Source: Gracilariopsis chorda (lineage: Eukaryota > Rhodophyta > Florideophyceae > Gracilariales > Gracilariaceae). Taken from it: a stretch of 26,145 nucleotides of DNA. The position numbers and the translations under genes are program-made. How positions within the stretch are numbered: position 1 is the first letter of the stretch; each line of letters begins with the position of its first letter. Of the stretch, positions 1 to 10,131 are shown in pieces. Under the pieces are notes generated by a model. It saw nothing but the letters and a program-made list of their open reading frames with translations. It was not told where the DNA came from and searched no databases. The stretch covers positions 1 to 26,145 of the forward strand of contig NBIV01000685.1 of the NCBI GenBank assembly GCA_003194525.1, written 5' to 3'.

Positions 1-335
1 CCACACCCGATAACAGAACACTCATCGAGCGTATTTCAAATTCATGTGTCACGTGCCAGCGCTTCACACCTCGGCCACAGTCTTTCCCAAGTATCCATTT
101 GAGGCAACATAATATACAACAATGAAATTGCTTTGGAACATATGTTTTTGAATAAACTGCCAGTTTTACACGTTTTTGGTACACAAAAGCACTGCAGCTC
201 TGCAGCATTCTTAAAGAGCCAAACCACAGAGAATTCTGGTATGCATTTATCAGTTGTTCGGCAACATTACACCGGCTATCAGACAGGATGGGACTGGGTA
301 AAGCCAAATAATTCACATCCGCTCGATGGAAAGAA
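1..335. other. gene-poor left edge
   Basis: I see no coding region, repeat or RNA gene that I can support here. Short open frames exist on both strands, but they lack recognisable motifs and overlap one another, as expected by chance. Confidence 0.5.
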
Positions 336-1313
336 TTGACCAGCATAGCTGGAATCACCTTACGATTCTCAGGCTTTGAAAGTCATAATTTACCTGGCAC
401 TGGAGAACGGTACCATGAGCCCTTACGTCCTAACTACCAAAGGATTCGATGCAGTGGTCCCGATCCAAATTTCTTTAAGGAGCACCCCTTGGCGGCAAGT
501 ACGATAGCGGAGAGCACACGAAATCAATACGTGCGAGCCTACAAAAGCTTTTGGTCCTCATTTTCTTCCCAAACTAGATCCCCGCCATATTTAGACTACG
601 CTCTATCAGCGTATCTTGAAAAGACTTCTGAAAAAACTGCACACCCAGGCCTCGGCAGGAAATATATTACGTGTTGGCATTTCTTTTGTTTTGCTTGTCC
701 GGACTCGAGAAGCAGTTTGGGACTATCTTTACGAACATTAGATGGCTGCTCAAAGCTCGTACCACCGAAGCCAGCTCTTCCGCTGACGCGAAAACTGATG
801 CTCACTTTTGCCGAGTTCTTTCGCAGACACTGCTCTCTCGCAGCCGCTGTTGCAGTATGTGTACAATGATGCACGTTTATGAGAGCCTGAGAAGTTTTGA
901 ACCTACGTGAGCAGGACACTTCTTTTCCAACTTACTTCCGAATGAACCACATTGGGAACCAGGTAGCAGGTATTCCCATTGAGAATTATAAGACTGGACC
1001 AAAACAGTTCACTCTGATCCATAATGGAAACTTCATCTCTCTTCGTCGAGTATTCTTTGAACAAAGAGACTTAAAACCTTCTGAAAAGGTTTTCGATTTG
1101 ACATATCAGGAAAAAACCGCTTCATTCAAATGCCGCATCGTTTCTGGGTCTCGACTAAGCTCGTTTCATGACTCAATCGGCTCGAATAGGTGGAGCGCTT
1201 TCTGATTTTCTTGATGGAATTTGTGCAGAGACTATAGCTATAACTGGAAGATGGCAGTCCCTCACCTCCCTGAAGCCTATCTAATGAATGGGAGGGTTTG
1301 GCTTTTTGAAATT
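336..1313 (+). pseudogene. broken tyrosine recombinase (DIRS/Crypton-type integrase relic)
   Basis: Seen: an N-terminal SAM-like core-binding stretch (ESTRNQYVRAYKSFW, about 510-560), then a catalytic domain spread over three frame segments. The first segment runs to about 1130 with in-frame TGA at 867-869 and 888-890. The second, about 1132-1275, contains QSARIGGALSDFLDG and ITGRWQSLTSL, with a TAA at 1156-1158. The third, 1275-1313, carries AYLMNGRVWLFEI and then a stop. In this family the HxxR box II, the W/H before the end and the nucleophile Tyr are catalytic. Here box II reads QSAR, so the His is replaced, while the GRW motif and the Tyr (codon 1278-1280) remain. The part upstream of about 480 is not recognisable. 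Such recombinases integrate circular DNA in DIRS, Ngaro and Crypton elements. I see no RT or terminal repeats nearby to say which. It is certainly inactive as read. Confidence 0.7.
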
Positions 1314-1835
1314 TAAAACAGAGTCCTACTCCACGTCGCGAATTGCTTCTTACGCCCACGTCCTTTCCTCGTTTATGGCAAGGTGTAATCCTCACGCTAC
1401 TGCCAATGACATCAATCAGAACCACAAGAAGATTGTTTTCTCTTCTATTCGGGGTGGTATAGGCGACAAGAATCGTCGCAATAGGGCACAAGCAACCATT
1501 ACCCGCGCGCATTTGGTCCCTTTCAGTATATTACGGAAGTACTGAAGGCACGTTTCCAATTTTTTTGGCGAAAGAAACTGTCTGCAAAGTGCAGCCATCC
1601 CACTGAAAGGTTCCCATGAAGATGGCCGGTCGTAAATAGCCGGTTTAGAAAGGCGCAACAACTAACACAACAAGAGACAACAACAAAAACAACAAAAACA
1701 ACAATAACATAGTCGGGCTGGCAAGAAATGAAGTTGAGGCAGCCCTAGAAGGTTGGAACTCTGATCCCCAGAGCGCTTCCGGTTAGAAGACGCCTTCTAC
1801 TGTCTACCCTCTCCTGCGTCGACAGAAAAGGTTCA
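1314..1835. other. non-coding stretch after recombinase relic
   Basis: No supported gene. The stretch contains the CAA-rich tract listed separately and otherwise unremarkable sequence. Short frames on both strands have no motifs. Confidence 0.4.
1656..1710. repeat. CAA/ACAAAA-rich simple tract
   Basis: A run of CAAC, CAACAA and ACAAAAAC units with almost no T on the plus strand. It is low-complexity sequence, possibly an A-rich tail-like or microsatellite relic. Confidence 0.6.
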
Positions 1836-2294
1836 ATGCTCTCTAGGAGAGTTCCAGAGGATGGTTACGACCGAAAGATATACCTTCACCAATACAATCT
1901 CTGTGGTCTCTTGCAAGCACTTGCGCGACCTCGTAACAGCATTTACTTTGAAAAGCCAGAGTACGCTCCTTACGGGCAAGCAATTAAACTCATACGCGGC
2001 CTGATCCTTAAAAAGAAGGTCAGCTTACGGTACGTCGCCTCCCTGCGCAAACAAAATTGTTCAGATCAAAAGCTCGTCAAGGTTTGCCTTCACCACAGCA
2101 CAAGAACTCAACATAAAGTCGAGTTCAGCAAAAGGTCAAACACCAGTACCAGCACAGTACACCAAGGTACCCCGTCCACAGATGTACTCGCTGAGCTCAC
2201 CAGGTCTCACGACCAGACACCGTTATCCGCCCTACAAAGTAGAACCAGTGGGGAACCCGCTAGACGATACACTCGCTTTTGTTCAAGCTGCTAG
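1836..2294 (+). CDS. unrecognised 152-codon ORF
   Basis: This is the longest open frame in its neighbourhood, with an ATG at 1836. The first half is basic and mixed in composition (LHQYNLCGLLQAL, KLIRGLILKKK). The second half is Ser/Thr-rich. I recognise no domain. There is no neighbour in the same frame and no sign of introns or a signal peptide. It could be a fragment of a decayed element, such as the one that supplied the recombinase, or simply a chance ORF. Overlapping open frames on the same strand (2182-2367) weaken the case. Confidence 0.15.
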   Translation: MLSRRVPEDGYDRKIYLHQYNLCGLLQALARPRNSIYFEKPEYAPYGQAIKLIRGLILKKKVSLRYVASLRKQNCSDQKLVKVCLHHSTRTQHKVEFSKRSNTSTSTVHQGTPSTDVLAELTRSHDQTPLSALQSRTSGEPARRYTRFCSSC

Positions 2295-3784
2295 GCTAAC
2301 GCCCCCGAATACCAGGAATTACTCAAAGTACTCGGATCAACCACTCGTCGCACTGGACCCACAGTGATGACCAACACATACATAGAAAGACACAAAAAAG
2401 CTAAGCATGCAATCACAGGTGCACACACTTCAACGAGAAACAGTCTAAACCTCACGGAGGAGACCCGAAAACACCACGGGGATCCCATACATACAACAGA
2501 GGAACACTCCAACAGACGGTAGCGATCGACAGCACGGGCAACAACGGAGGCCCAAACACAATCACGATAGAAATTCGACGTCAAACCACTACCATAACAA
2601 CCTAAGGGAGGAACGCAAACCAAAGAGAAAGATCAACACCGCCAACAACACAATCAACACACCCGACGCAACGAGAACGGGACACTGAAACAGCGAAACG
2701 GATGAACGGCGGTGAAGCAGAGCAGCGAACGACGAACAAGAATGATGATGGCAGAGGTCAGCGGGGCTGGGCCCATAACCTGAAAGATGTTGTAGCTGAG
2801 AAGAAAAGGTTGAAAGAAAAGATTGGGGGGTGCAAGGGAGTTTCGCCAGCTCTAGATCGGAGTTACTGGGATGTTCTAAAATCACAACTTATATAGTACT
2901 CTAACTTGCTCGATATCTTAACTTCGATTACAAGTGAACTCTAACCATCCTGCCAGAGACATTCAATACTAGCAATCATCATCAAACATAACATGGCCAT
3001 GCCAGCACCAACTCATGACACATTACATCAACTCAGAACAACAACGCACCACCAAATCACTATAAGCTACGTGCCTACAAACAACAATGACAAAGCACAA
3101 ATTCACATTCCTACACACGCCAACACACGCCAACACATGCCTCACGTCCAAACTCACTTCTACACTAACATCAAACCATATACGTCCAACCAGCACAAGT
3201 TGCGCTTTAACAACAGCATTTTGTACCTGTAAACCTGAAGACAGCATAAATGCTCCTCACCATAGTGCCACTGTTGTACCACATGTTCCATGTGTCCACA
3301 CTCATACCTGGCTGTACTGGACACTGTGCACACTGTGATAACTTTACTAGCTAGGTACGTGGGAGTGCCCATCTAGCCCACTCGTACAGAACCAATTGTA
3401 TGCGTTACAATGCATATGTACCTTTGCAGTAGCCAATCACTGCTCAGATTCACGTTCAGTTTGCACATCCTCGCATATGGGCTTCAACAAAGCCAGCGTC
3501 CAAAACAGCCTATGCTACCCGGAATGTTTTGGTTTTCAGTGACAACACAGCCACATCAGCCCACACTGCCTACCATGCAAGTGCCTGAAAGGCAATGTGA
3601 CTGGAGCTGTTCTTTTTCCCCGTGACAAACAAGGTGAATGGACGGATTTGAGGCCTGATGGGGTGCAAATTGTGTGGTTTGCCTTGCCATTACGAGACAA
3701 GAGAACAGCAGCCTGCTGTAAAGCATGGCATTGTGCAGCTGAGTTGGGCGAGAGTGGGTGGTATTAAGCGGTGCAAATTGAGGT
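2295..3784. other. gene-poor, A/C-skewed stretch
   Basis: No supported gene. From about 2350 to 2700 and again 2990-3220 the plus strand is strongly A+C rich with few G or T, including a short tandem of ACACGCCAAC-like units at 3113-3139. The open frames here are low-complexity by-products of that skew. Confidence 0.45.
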
Positions 3785-3842
3785 AATTGGGCACCACCGG
3801 GAGGCATTCGAATGCCAAGAATTGCAATTGCAGTGCCCAATT
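3785..3842. repeat. nested foldback
   Basis: Perfect 10-bp inverted arms AATTGGGCAC (3785-3794) and GTGCCCAATT (3833-3842) enclose two further perfect palindromes, GGCATTCGAATGCC (3803-3816) and AATTGCAATT (3820-3829). This could be a foldback-element end or a cruciform-forming site. Confidence 0.65.
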
Positions 3843-3879
3843 CGTAGAACAGCCTTACCTCTGTGTGCTGAACTTCTTA

Positions 3880-5249
3880 CTATTCAACTACATGTAAGTA
3901 TGCCTTTTTCAGAATCTTTTCGCCCCCAATCACTTCATTATCATCTTCATCGCTGCCAACAGCATTACATGCACCAGAATTAATTCTATCGGTTATGTGC
4001 CTGTTGTACGCAGAGTCCCATACAAAAATATCATACCAGAAGGAATCAGCAATAAATGGCAAATTGTCATTGAAATGCTATCCTCCCGCATTTTCCCCCA
4101 ATTTAGAAATAAACGACTGTAGAGCCTCATAGCACCTGCTCTGTGTATCTGCATTAAACACTGCGTCATCCGCTTTTTTATTTGCCTCCAAATTCTCTAC
4201 CATACTCATGTCTGAGGCAGCATGCTCATTATGATCATGAAACAAAGTAGCGATAGAATCGAGATCAAATGTCAAGAAGTCTTCAGCAGATGGACTTTCG
4301 CGTTATTCTTGTACCAAAGCCTCAACATCCTCTGTTCTTAAATGTGTTATTTCTGTTTCTGCCGTTCGGTCTAAACAGAGAGATACGTGTCTCGCCCCCA
4401 GTTTTCACTTCACTATCTTTTCTTCCTGCCACCTTTTTGCGGGGATGGGACACAACTTTCAAATTGGTTCTCTACTGGAAAGGAATCAACGTTCTTTCTA
4501 GAACATCAGAACACGAAGAGGTATCCTGCAGCCTGTGCTATTTCCTCTAGGTCTTAAAATATCTGCGAATTTATCCTTCAAAGACGTTGTACCTATCCTC
4601 ACACACCTTTTGTGAAACGGGCTCTATGGTATGACTGTGGGTCCCCGAGAAAGATAAAACTCACTTCATCAATCCTGCTTGTAGTTTTTCAATGATGCAG
4701 CTCTGACATGATACTGACCACTTGTGCTTAATATAACGAAATCGGGATGTTAATAATGTACTAAGTAGTACGCAAGTTCGGGATATGATGCGGAATCTAT
4801 GTAGCCCATGAAAGTTTCCAGACTGGCTCAATTTATAAATAAAGTTTGGCAAATCTGACATTTCTTCACAGAGGTCTTCTACACCATTAGTAGTATTCGA
4901 GCTGGGAGTCTGACTAGCAGATAGATGTGAAGAAGAGCTCAACTTGATCACCTCAGTATATTTGGTTTTGTGATGACGTGACTGCATTCGTAACAATGTC
5001 CTCGATGACACTACTGATGACAAGTGCGCTGTCCATGAATCTTGTTCTTTTTTGACGACGACGAGAAATTGGATTCTTGACAGAGTCACATTTGTACCAA
5101 CCATTCGAACTCTCCACAGCTGCTCCCAGTTTCTCGACACGCGCTTGAATCCTTTCATGATCTCTAACCGAAGCTGATACCCGGGCCCGTTCTCGTTTTT
5201 CATATGCACCCTGTACTGAATCCATAACACTACAATGCGGGGTGGGCAT
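3880..5249 (-). other. series of minus-strand ORF fragments, unrecognised
   Basis: Consecutive minus-strand open frames at 5249-4953, 5230-4661, 4275-4078 and 4062-3880 are separated by stops and frame changes. They contain plausible protein-like stretches. One is a charged region with RERARVSASVRDHERIQARV and a basic ISRRRQKRTR motif. Another is an acidic segment, GSDEDDNEVIGGEK. They lie downstream of, and in the same direction as, the C48-like fragment at 5774-5421, so all may be exons or shards of one decayed gene. I recognise no family. Confidence 0.2.
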
Positions 5250-5420
5250 GAGAGTTTCGGTTGCTTTTTCTATTACTTTTTTCCCAGTGTTGCTATGACG
5301 AGCATGTTACCGTCACCGAGCAGGACGGTGCTCCTAGTTTTCATATTGGGAAGCAGCAACGTCACCTTCGGAAACACTTCCGAAACTCTTGTTTTCTGAT
5401 GCAAGAGCCATACGCAAGAC

Positions 5421-5774
5421 TTAACGTTTTGCAGAAATCCTCCTGTATTGATCTTTAAGATGATTTTCGTACCCATATGCAAATGTTAGTTGTGGAAGAC
5501 TCTCTGGGCTTGCGGCAAAAGAAGTAAAATCTGCTCTAACGTAAGCACCACAGCTGTGAGAATCGTTTTGCTTTTCGAACCCCAAAATATCCAGCAAATA
5601 GTTCTGTCTCGATTTCATCCATTCAAAAGACTTTCGTGGAAATGCGTGGTGAAAAGCAGCCATCAAGAACCTCAGATTATAGTCTGGGCAATTCCAGCCG
5701 AGATTATCCCCAACAAATGCAGTTCTTGTCTCCAACATTTTAAGTTTACTCAACGACCTCTTTTCCAACATCAT
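5421..5774 (-). pseudogene. possible C48 (Ulp1-like) peptidase core fragment
   Basis: The frame contains DILGFEKQNDSHSCGAYVRA. This resembles the Q...D/S-C-G block of Ulp1/SENP cysteine peptidases, where the Gln forms the oxyanion hole and the Cys is the nucleophile. The expected upstream His-Trp motif is not visible in this frame, nor clearly in the minus-strand fragment at 6089-5898, so the domain is incomplete or decayed. Ulp1-type domains are common passengers in large DNA transposons (KDZ/Zisupton and some Mutator-like elements), which would fit the repeat-rich setting. The match rests on one motif. A chance resemblance is possible. Confidence 0.3.
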
Positions 5775-5897
5775 CCCTCAATTTGCTCTTCTACGACTCA
5801 GCGGTACGACCAAAGTTTGTATCTCAAAATCACCTTCACACAATGAATATCGAAAAGGACGTACAAAGGTTTCTAGGTGCTCCAAATTGAATTAAGG

Positions 5898-6089
5898 TTA
5901 ACTGCCATTGGAATAAAACGACTTCAACACTCCAATGAGGTATACGCCTGCGTTGTATGTGCAAAGAACCAATCCATGTTCTGGTTCTATGTCCATGATC
6001 CGAGCGGTGATAAAAACATTACACATGTACTCACCCAATCGGCAATTGTGAATGAAAACATTTGATGTTGAATGGTTGCGATCGTTCAA
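5898..6089 (-). other. minus-strand ORF fragment upstream of C48-like fragment
   Basis: A 63-codon open frame with ordinary mixed composition (GEYMCNVFITARIMDIEPEH) lies just upstream of the C48-like fragment and on the same strand. The frame stays open further upstream (YNFIGTPILNDRN). It may be the N-terminal part of the same decayed gene. No family is recognised. Confidence 0.2.
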
Positions 6090-6720
6090 GATAGGCGTTC
6101 CAATGAAGTTATATATCGAAGAAAATCGAAACTTCTGCGAGTCGCTGTCCTGCGCGAAATTCTACTGCCCATGTTTCTTCGAGCCTAAGAAAAAGTTCTC
6201 TATCTCTTCAATTTCCCACTGACGTAGTTTTTCTCTGACACATAAGGTCATAATGCATGCACACAACTACAGAAAGTGTAGAATCTGTTGAATTAAATAA
6301 AAGAGAAAGAATTGTTGAAACGACTTCAGTGTAATCGTAAAAGATGAAGAATTAATACCCACACTTCGTACAGCATAAAGCGATCACTGCGGTCAGAGAG
6401 TAAGGTATAGCATTTATATCTCTAGTGCGCCACTTCAGCTGACTTCAAGGTAACAAGAATGGAAATTTAAGATCGAAGGTTCTGTTTGAATGTCAACCAG
6501 AAGACAAGCTAAGTTCCGTTTCTCAGTTCGCAGCTCACAAGCAACTACGAAATACCGTCATATAAAACGGCAACTTTGATTCTATCTAAAACGCAATGCA
6601 GAGCCTTGAGAAGCAAAAAGAAAAGACAATGCAATATACTATTGGTACAGTTGTTTGCCTAAGGCCATGCGTGTCGAAACGCGCACCCGTAGTGCGATCT
6701 GAAATTAAACCAAAAAAGCA
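6090..6720. other. AT-rich non-coding stretch
   Basis: No supported gene or repeat. The sequence is AT-rich with stops in all frames. The minus-strand open frame at 6957-6586 overlaps the adjacent minisatellite and has no motif. Confidence 0.45.
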
Positions 6721-7052
6721 AGACCCTCTTGCCCAAGTTCTGCAATGACAAGGCGCACCAGACAGAGAAAGTATGCTTGTAGTAAAGCGCTGTATTACTG
6801 CAATCGAGAAACGCATCAAACAGACAAAAATTTGCTTGCAGGAAAGCGCATTAGTATTGCAATCGAAAGTGTACCAAAAATGGCAAAAGCTGTTTGTGGG
6901 AAAGCGCACTGTTTGATCAAAAGTTTTTTGATCAAACAGCACACCAAGCAAAGACATATGTGCTTGCAGTTAAGTGCAAAAGTTGGCCGATCTGAAAGTG
7001 GACCAGATTGACAACACTGTGATCGCAGGAAAGCGCACCAGTCTCGATAGTC
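6721..7052. repeat. degenerate ~58-65 bp minisatellite
   Basis: The core GAAAGCGCA or AAAGCGC recurs at about 6784, 6843, 6901 and 7030, with a degenerate TAAGTGCA at 6971. Each is preceded by TGCTTGCAG-like sequence (6774, 6834, 6961) and followed by GCAATCGA-like sequence. About five diverged units. The minus-strand open frames here arise from the repeat. Confidence 0.65.
6909..6939. repeat. perfect 14-bp hairpin inside minisatellite
   Basis: CTGTTTGATCAAAA (6909-6922) is followed after a 3-nt gap by its exact reverse complement (6926-6939). It sits in one minisatellite unit and lengthens that unit relative to the others. Confidence 0.85.
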
Positions 7053-7870
7053 AAGAAAAATGAGTAGAAGCGTGAAGAGGGTATTGGAGTTGTAAAGCTT
7101 GCGGTGCAAGGTTGAGGCTATGGTAGTCCTTGCTACGGGCAGTTTCGCGCCTTTTGTCAAGTTTGAATTTGGGTGAGGATGACTTGGCGTCGTTTGATTG
7201 GTTGCAAGCAGTTAGGGACGCCGTGCCGGGGTGAATTACTTGCTATGATTGGCGGTGTGAAAACCATCCATAGGCACACAGTGGGGGTGGTACCCCATGC
7301 TGCTGCACTCGCTGATCGAGAGTGAACTCCTGCCTTTGATTGGCCGAATTTGTATTGTTTTTCCTACAAGTAGATTCAGCCATTCCCTTGGGCGCAGGGG
7401 AGTCCACGTATGTTGCGTGGCGCTTGGTGACACCCAGATTCATACTCCACACCATCTCCGTCACGCCGAGTGGCAGCTACTGTCCATCGTGCGCGATGCA
7501 AACGGTATGTGATTCGCGTCATCCACGCCGCGCCCCGAGTACGCCGTTCAGTCGCCGCGATATATGCTGTTGCTGCCCGCAACTATTCCATATTTTTGAG
7601 AACCAGTGAACTCTCAAACAATATCACCGGTCTTTCGTTAGTGCAAATCGTGCCGTCCTTACTGGATATGAAATGCAGTGCTCCAGATTATGATCTCATT
7701 CTTGTCGTTGCTAGCCCCAAATTGCAACGAGTACAACAACAATTTCCAATCTTCACCTAAGTTTGGCCCACCATCCAAGTCATAGGCCACAACTTATTCA
7801 TATGTCCAGATCATCGGCTAGGCCAGAGACACGAATTTATCTTACTTCGAGTTCTTTCGTATCAAAACCG
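7053..7870. other. stretch without supported gene
   Basis: Overlapping open frames occur on both strands at 7236-7760. None has a recognisable domain, and codon usage gives no preference among them. I would not call a gene. Confidence 0.4.
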
Positions 7871-8170
7871 TCATTTACATCCGCAGACCACATATAACAT
7901 GTAAAAGGAGTGTGTGGGGTTAAATACGGGTGCGGCGACGGCGTTGCCGATAGTGGCAGCGATAGTTCTTGTGCTGGGCTTCCGGACGGACTTTAGAGCG
8001 ACTGCACTTGCGTGTGGGCGTAGGATAGACTGGACAACTTGGCGTGATTGATGCCAACGGCTTGCAATCAACTTAGAGAGCAATTTAGTCGGCGCGTCCG
8101 CGGAGACGTGCGCAGCCTTCATTGCGTTCTGGGTTATTTCCAAGCCAACTGGAACTGCAGTGGTTATCAT
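7871..8170 (-). CDS. unrecognised 99-codon ORF
   Basis: The frame starts at an ATG that overlaps the stop of the upstream ORF (ATGA at 8170-8167). Composition is Ala/Ser/Val-rich with basic patches (RWHQSRQVVQS, SVRKPSTR). In a eukaryote the overlap more likely marks a frameshift inside one decayed gene, or an exon continuation, than translational coupling. No family is recognised. Confidence 0.2.
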   Translation of the reverse strand: MITTAVPVGLEITQNAMKAAHVSADAPTKLLSKLIASRWHQSRQVVQSILRPHASAVALKSVRKPSTRTIAATIGNAVAAPVFNPTHSFYMLYVVCGCK

Positions 8171-8526
8171 TCTAACTGAGCCCCCATTGCAGCAAGGAGC
8201 TGTTTGGGTTCAGTCATCGTCTGCTTCACTGTGTTCAATTCAAGTTTTAATGCTGCAACCTCCGCACCCAACTCATTGACGCGACTTTCATAGAGTTGCC
8301 TCAGGGACAGATGACACTCAAACCATGCATCGTCTTCTAAATTTGATTGAAATGGATTGGTATTGTGCGGAAGCGCTGAAGAATTCGTGGCCGGGCTCAA
8401 GGCAGGAACGGGCACATCATCGGTATGGAGCTGAGCCGATTGTGAAGACGGAGCGGGTGCCAGCTGAGGTGTTGAAGAATGCGAGCCATGTGTGTCACTC
8501 ATGTGCAGTTGCGGCAGCATAAACAA
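8167..8526 (-). CDS. hypothetical 119-aa protein with predicted coiled coil
   Basis: It opens with an ATG at 8526. A second Met at residue 9 (MSDTHGSHSS) could equally be the start. Residues 1-65 are Ser/Pro/Asn-rich and probably disordered. Residues about 70-119 form a heptad-like helix (LRQLYESRVNELGAEVAAL and onward) compatible with a coiled coil. No domain is recognised. The C-terminus runs into the next minus-strand ORF by a 4-nt overlap. It could be a small gene, the N-terminal exon of a longer one, or a fragment of an element. Confidence 0.3.
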   Translation of the reverse strand: MFMLPQLHMSDTHGSHSSTPQLAPAPSSQSAQLHTDDVPVPALSPATNSSALPHNTNPFQSNLEDDAWFECHLSLRQLYESRVNELGAEVAALKLELNTVKQTMTEPKQLLAAMGAQLE

Positions 8527-9069
8527 CAGTACTTCTTGTGCTTGCTACAGGTTCTCGGTTAAAAGCTGTTCGGGAGACAGGTGATGATTGTTGAGGAAAA
8601 TGGGTTAAAGGGGGGAGGATACAGTATGTCTTGAGTGGCGACGCTTCAGCTGAGGATTATGATAGTCGAACGGAGCTGAGTTGATCGTCAGCGGAAAGAG
8701 TGAACTGTATACGGCAACGAGGAAGGAAAAGATCGCAGAGACTTTCCTTTGGCTGTAAACTGGGCTGGATAAATTATGAGAACTTTGCTAACGTAAGCGT
8801 GAAAACAGGACGAGCATATTTGTTCTGTGTCCCAAAGAGTCTGTGTCGCAGAATGGTTATCACACAGGACGCAGTTCACGGCTGAAGAATACAATCATGT
8901 TTCGAAGCGGGGGAGCGATATAACTTCGCGCCATGTGCAGCAAAAGCATCATGATGAGCTTTGCGCGTAGAAATTTCTTGGCAAAGCGAGCGTGCCTTTC
9001 GTTTCGAGTGGCAGGTTAGCGTGACGCCTGTGATATGACAGGAGGCTTGATCACTTCTATAACCGCCTT
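8527..9069. other. stretch without supported gene
   Basis: Two overlapping ~60-codon frames on opposite strands (8688-8894) have no motifs. Nothing else is seen. Confidence 0.4.
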
Positions 9070-9345
9070 TTACCGCTCAGCCTGGTTGGGGGTCAAGATC
9101 AGAGTATCGCGTTGTATAGGAACAAAGGCATCCATAACATCCGCAATGAACTGAGCAATGACACTTCTGCCGTACTCAGCGCCGCGCGCATGAAAGAAAT
9201 GAAGCCCTTTGTCGAAATTCATAATCGCAATGCGCGCATCGTAGTTGCTACCCCGTAGCAAACTTGAAACAATGGTGAATCGAATGGACCTAGTCGCAAA
9301 GGCAGCATGTGCTGATAACACAAAACCTGAGGATGCATCAAGCAC
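9070..9345 (-). CDS. unrecognised 91-codon ORF
   Basis: The composition is protein-like, with alternating hydrophobic and polar residues (RIAIMNFDKGLHFFHARGAE, SVIAQFIADVMDAFVP). There is no low-complexity bias and no recognisable domain. It may be a remnant of a larger decayed gene. No neighbour continues it. Confidence 0.22.
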   Translation of the reverse strand: MLDASSGFVLSAHAAFATRSIRFTIVSSLLRGSNYDARIAIMNFDKGLHFFHARGAEYGRSVIAQFIADVMDAFVPIQRDTLILTPNQAER

Positions 9346-9438
9346 AGAAATGCAACAAGGAGGTGGAGATGGTCGAACGCATTAGTCGAGCAAGCAAACT
9401 AGTAAGCCCCCCACTTATACTAAAGACAATGATTGTCC

Positions 9439-9457
9439 GTCTGTCTGTCTGTCTGTC
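9439..9457. repeat. (GTCT)n microsatellite
   Basis: Nearly five tandem GTCT units. Confidence 0.9.
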
Positions 9458-9511
9458 AGCTAACACTCACTCACTGGCCGCAAAATCTGCAAGGAGGCTG
9501 CCAGTGGAAAC

Positions 9512-9593
9512 GTGGCATTTTACGTGCTCCAAGAGGAATGTTGCACCGCAAAGTGGCATTTTATGCGCTCCAAGAGGCATCTTGCACCGCATA
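9512..9593. repeat. two tandem 41-bp units
   Basis: Units 9512-9552 and 9553-9593 both begin GTGGCATTTTA and contain GCTCCAAGAGG and TTGCACCGCA. They differ at about five positions. Confidence 0.85.
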
Positions 9594-9685
9594 ATGCGAC
9601 ACGTTTTCACCTGGCACCTTTTGCACGCCACAGTAGCCTAGCCGTTTGACTAAAGTAGCCCACCCGTTACACTACAGTAACTGAG

Positions 9686-9780
9686 CCATTGCAGTGCACT
9701 GCATATGACCGTTCTAATTAGTAATTTTCAACGGTCATGTGCACCAATGGCATTGCACGCTATACAAAAGCGTGCAATGC
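9686..9780. repeat. two adjacent foldbacks
   Basis: The first pairs TGCATATGACCGTT (9700-9713) with AACGGTCATGTGCA (9730-9743) with one wobble position. An outer CCATTG (9686-9691) pairs with CAATGG (9745-9750). The second is a perfect 12-bp stem, GCATTGCACGCT (9750-9761) and AGCGTGCAATGC (9769-9780), with a 7-nt loop. They abut at 9750. Confidence 0.75.
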
Positions 9781-10131
9781 ACTTGCCCACTGAGCACTCG
9801 CGTTCTCCTTCGCTGTGGTGAACGTACGATGTGGGTTCTAGCACTCTGGGCGAGTCAGAACGTCTGAAGAAGGTACGCTGGCGGTACTGGCGGGATCTGT
9901 TAAGTTTAACTTTCTCACCGAATAACGTGTTCGTCATCCAGATTTAATTGATTCGGCAACTATTTCTGGGTGACGTTCACGTGAGGTACGATAGCTCCCC
10001 ACCAAACGTGCTTTGCGTGGAAGGAGTAGCGCTTGAAGAGTCTAGAAAGGAGACAACAGAGTAAGAGTCGAGCAACAGCGGCTCCGTCTGGATCTAAGGA
10101 ACTGTTAAAGGGAAACGGTCTTCGGCCTAAA
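9781..10131. other. stretch without supported gene
   Basis: One motif-free minus-strand frame (9728-9937) overlaps the foldbacks. Nothing supportable otherwise. Confidence 0.4.

Noticed and set aside
8167..8170. Translational coupling by ATGA overlap
   Set aside because: Nothing else in the window is prokaryotic. A frameshift in one decayed gene or chance is likelier.
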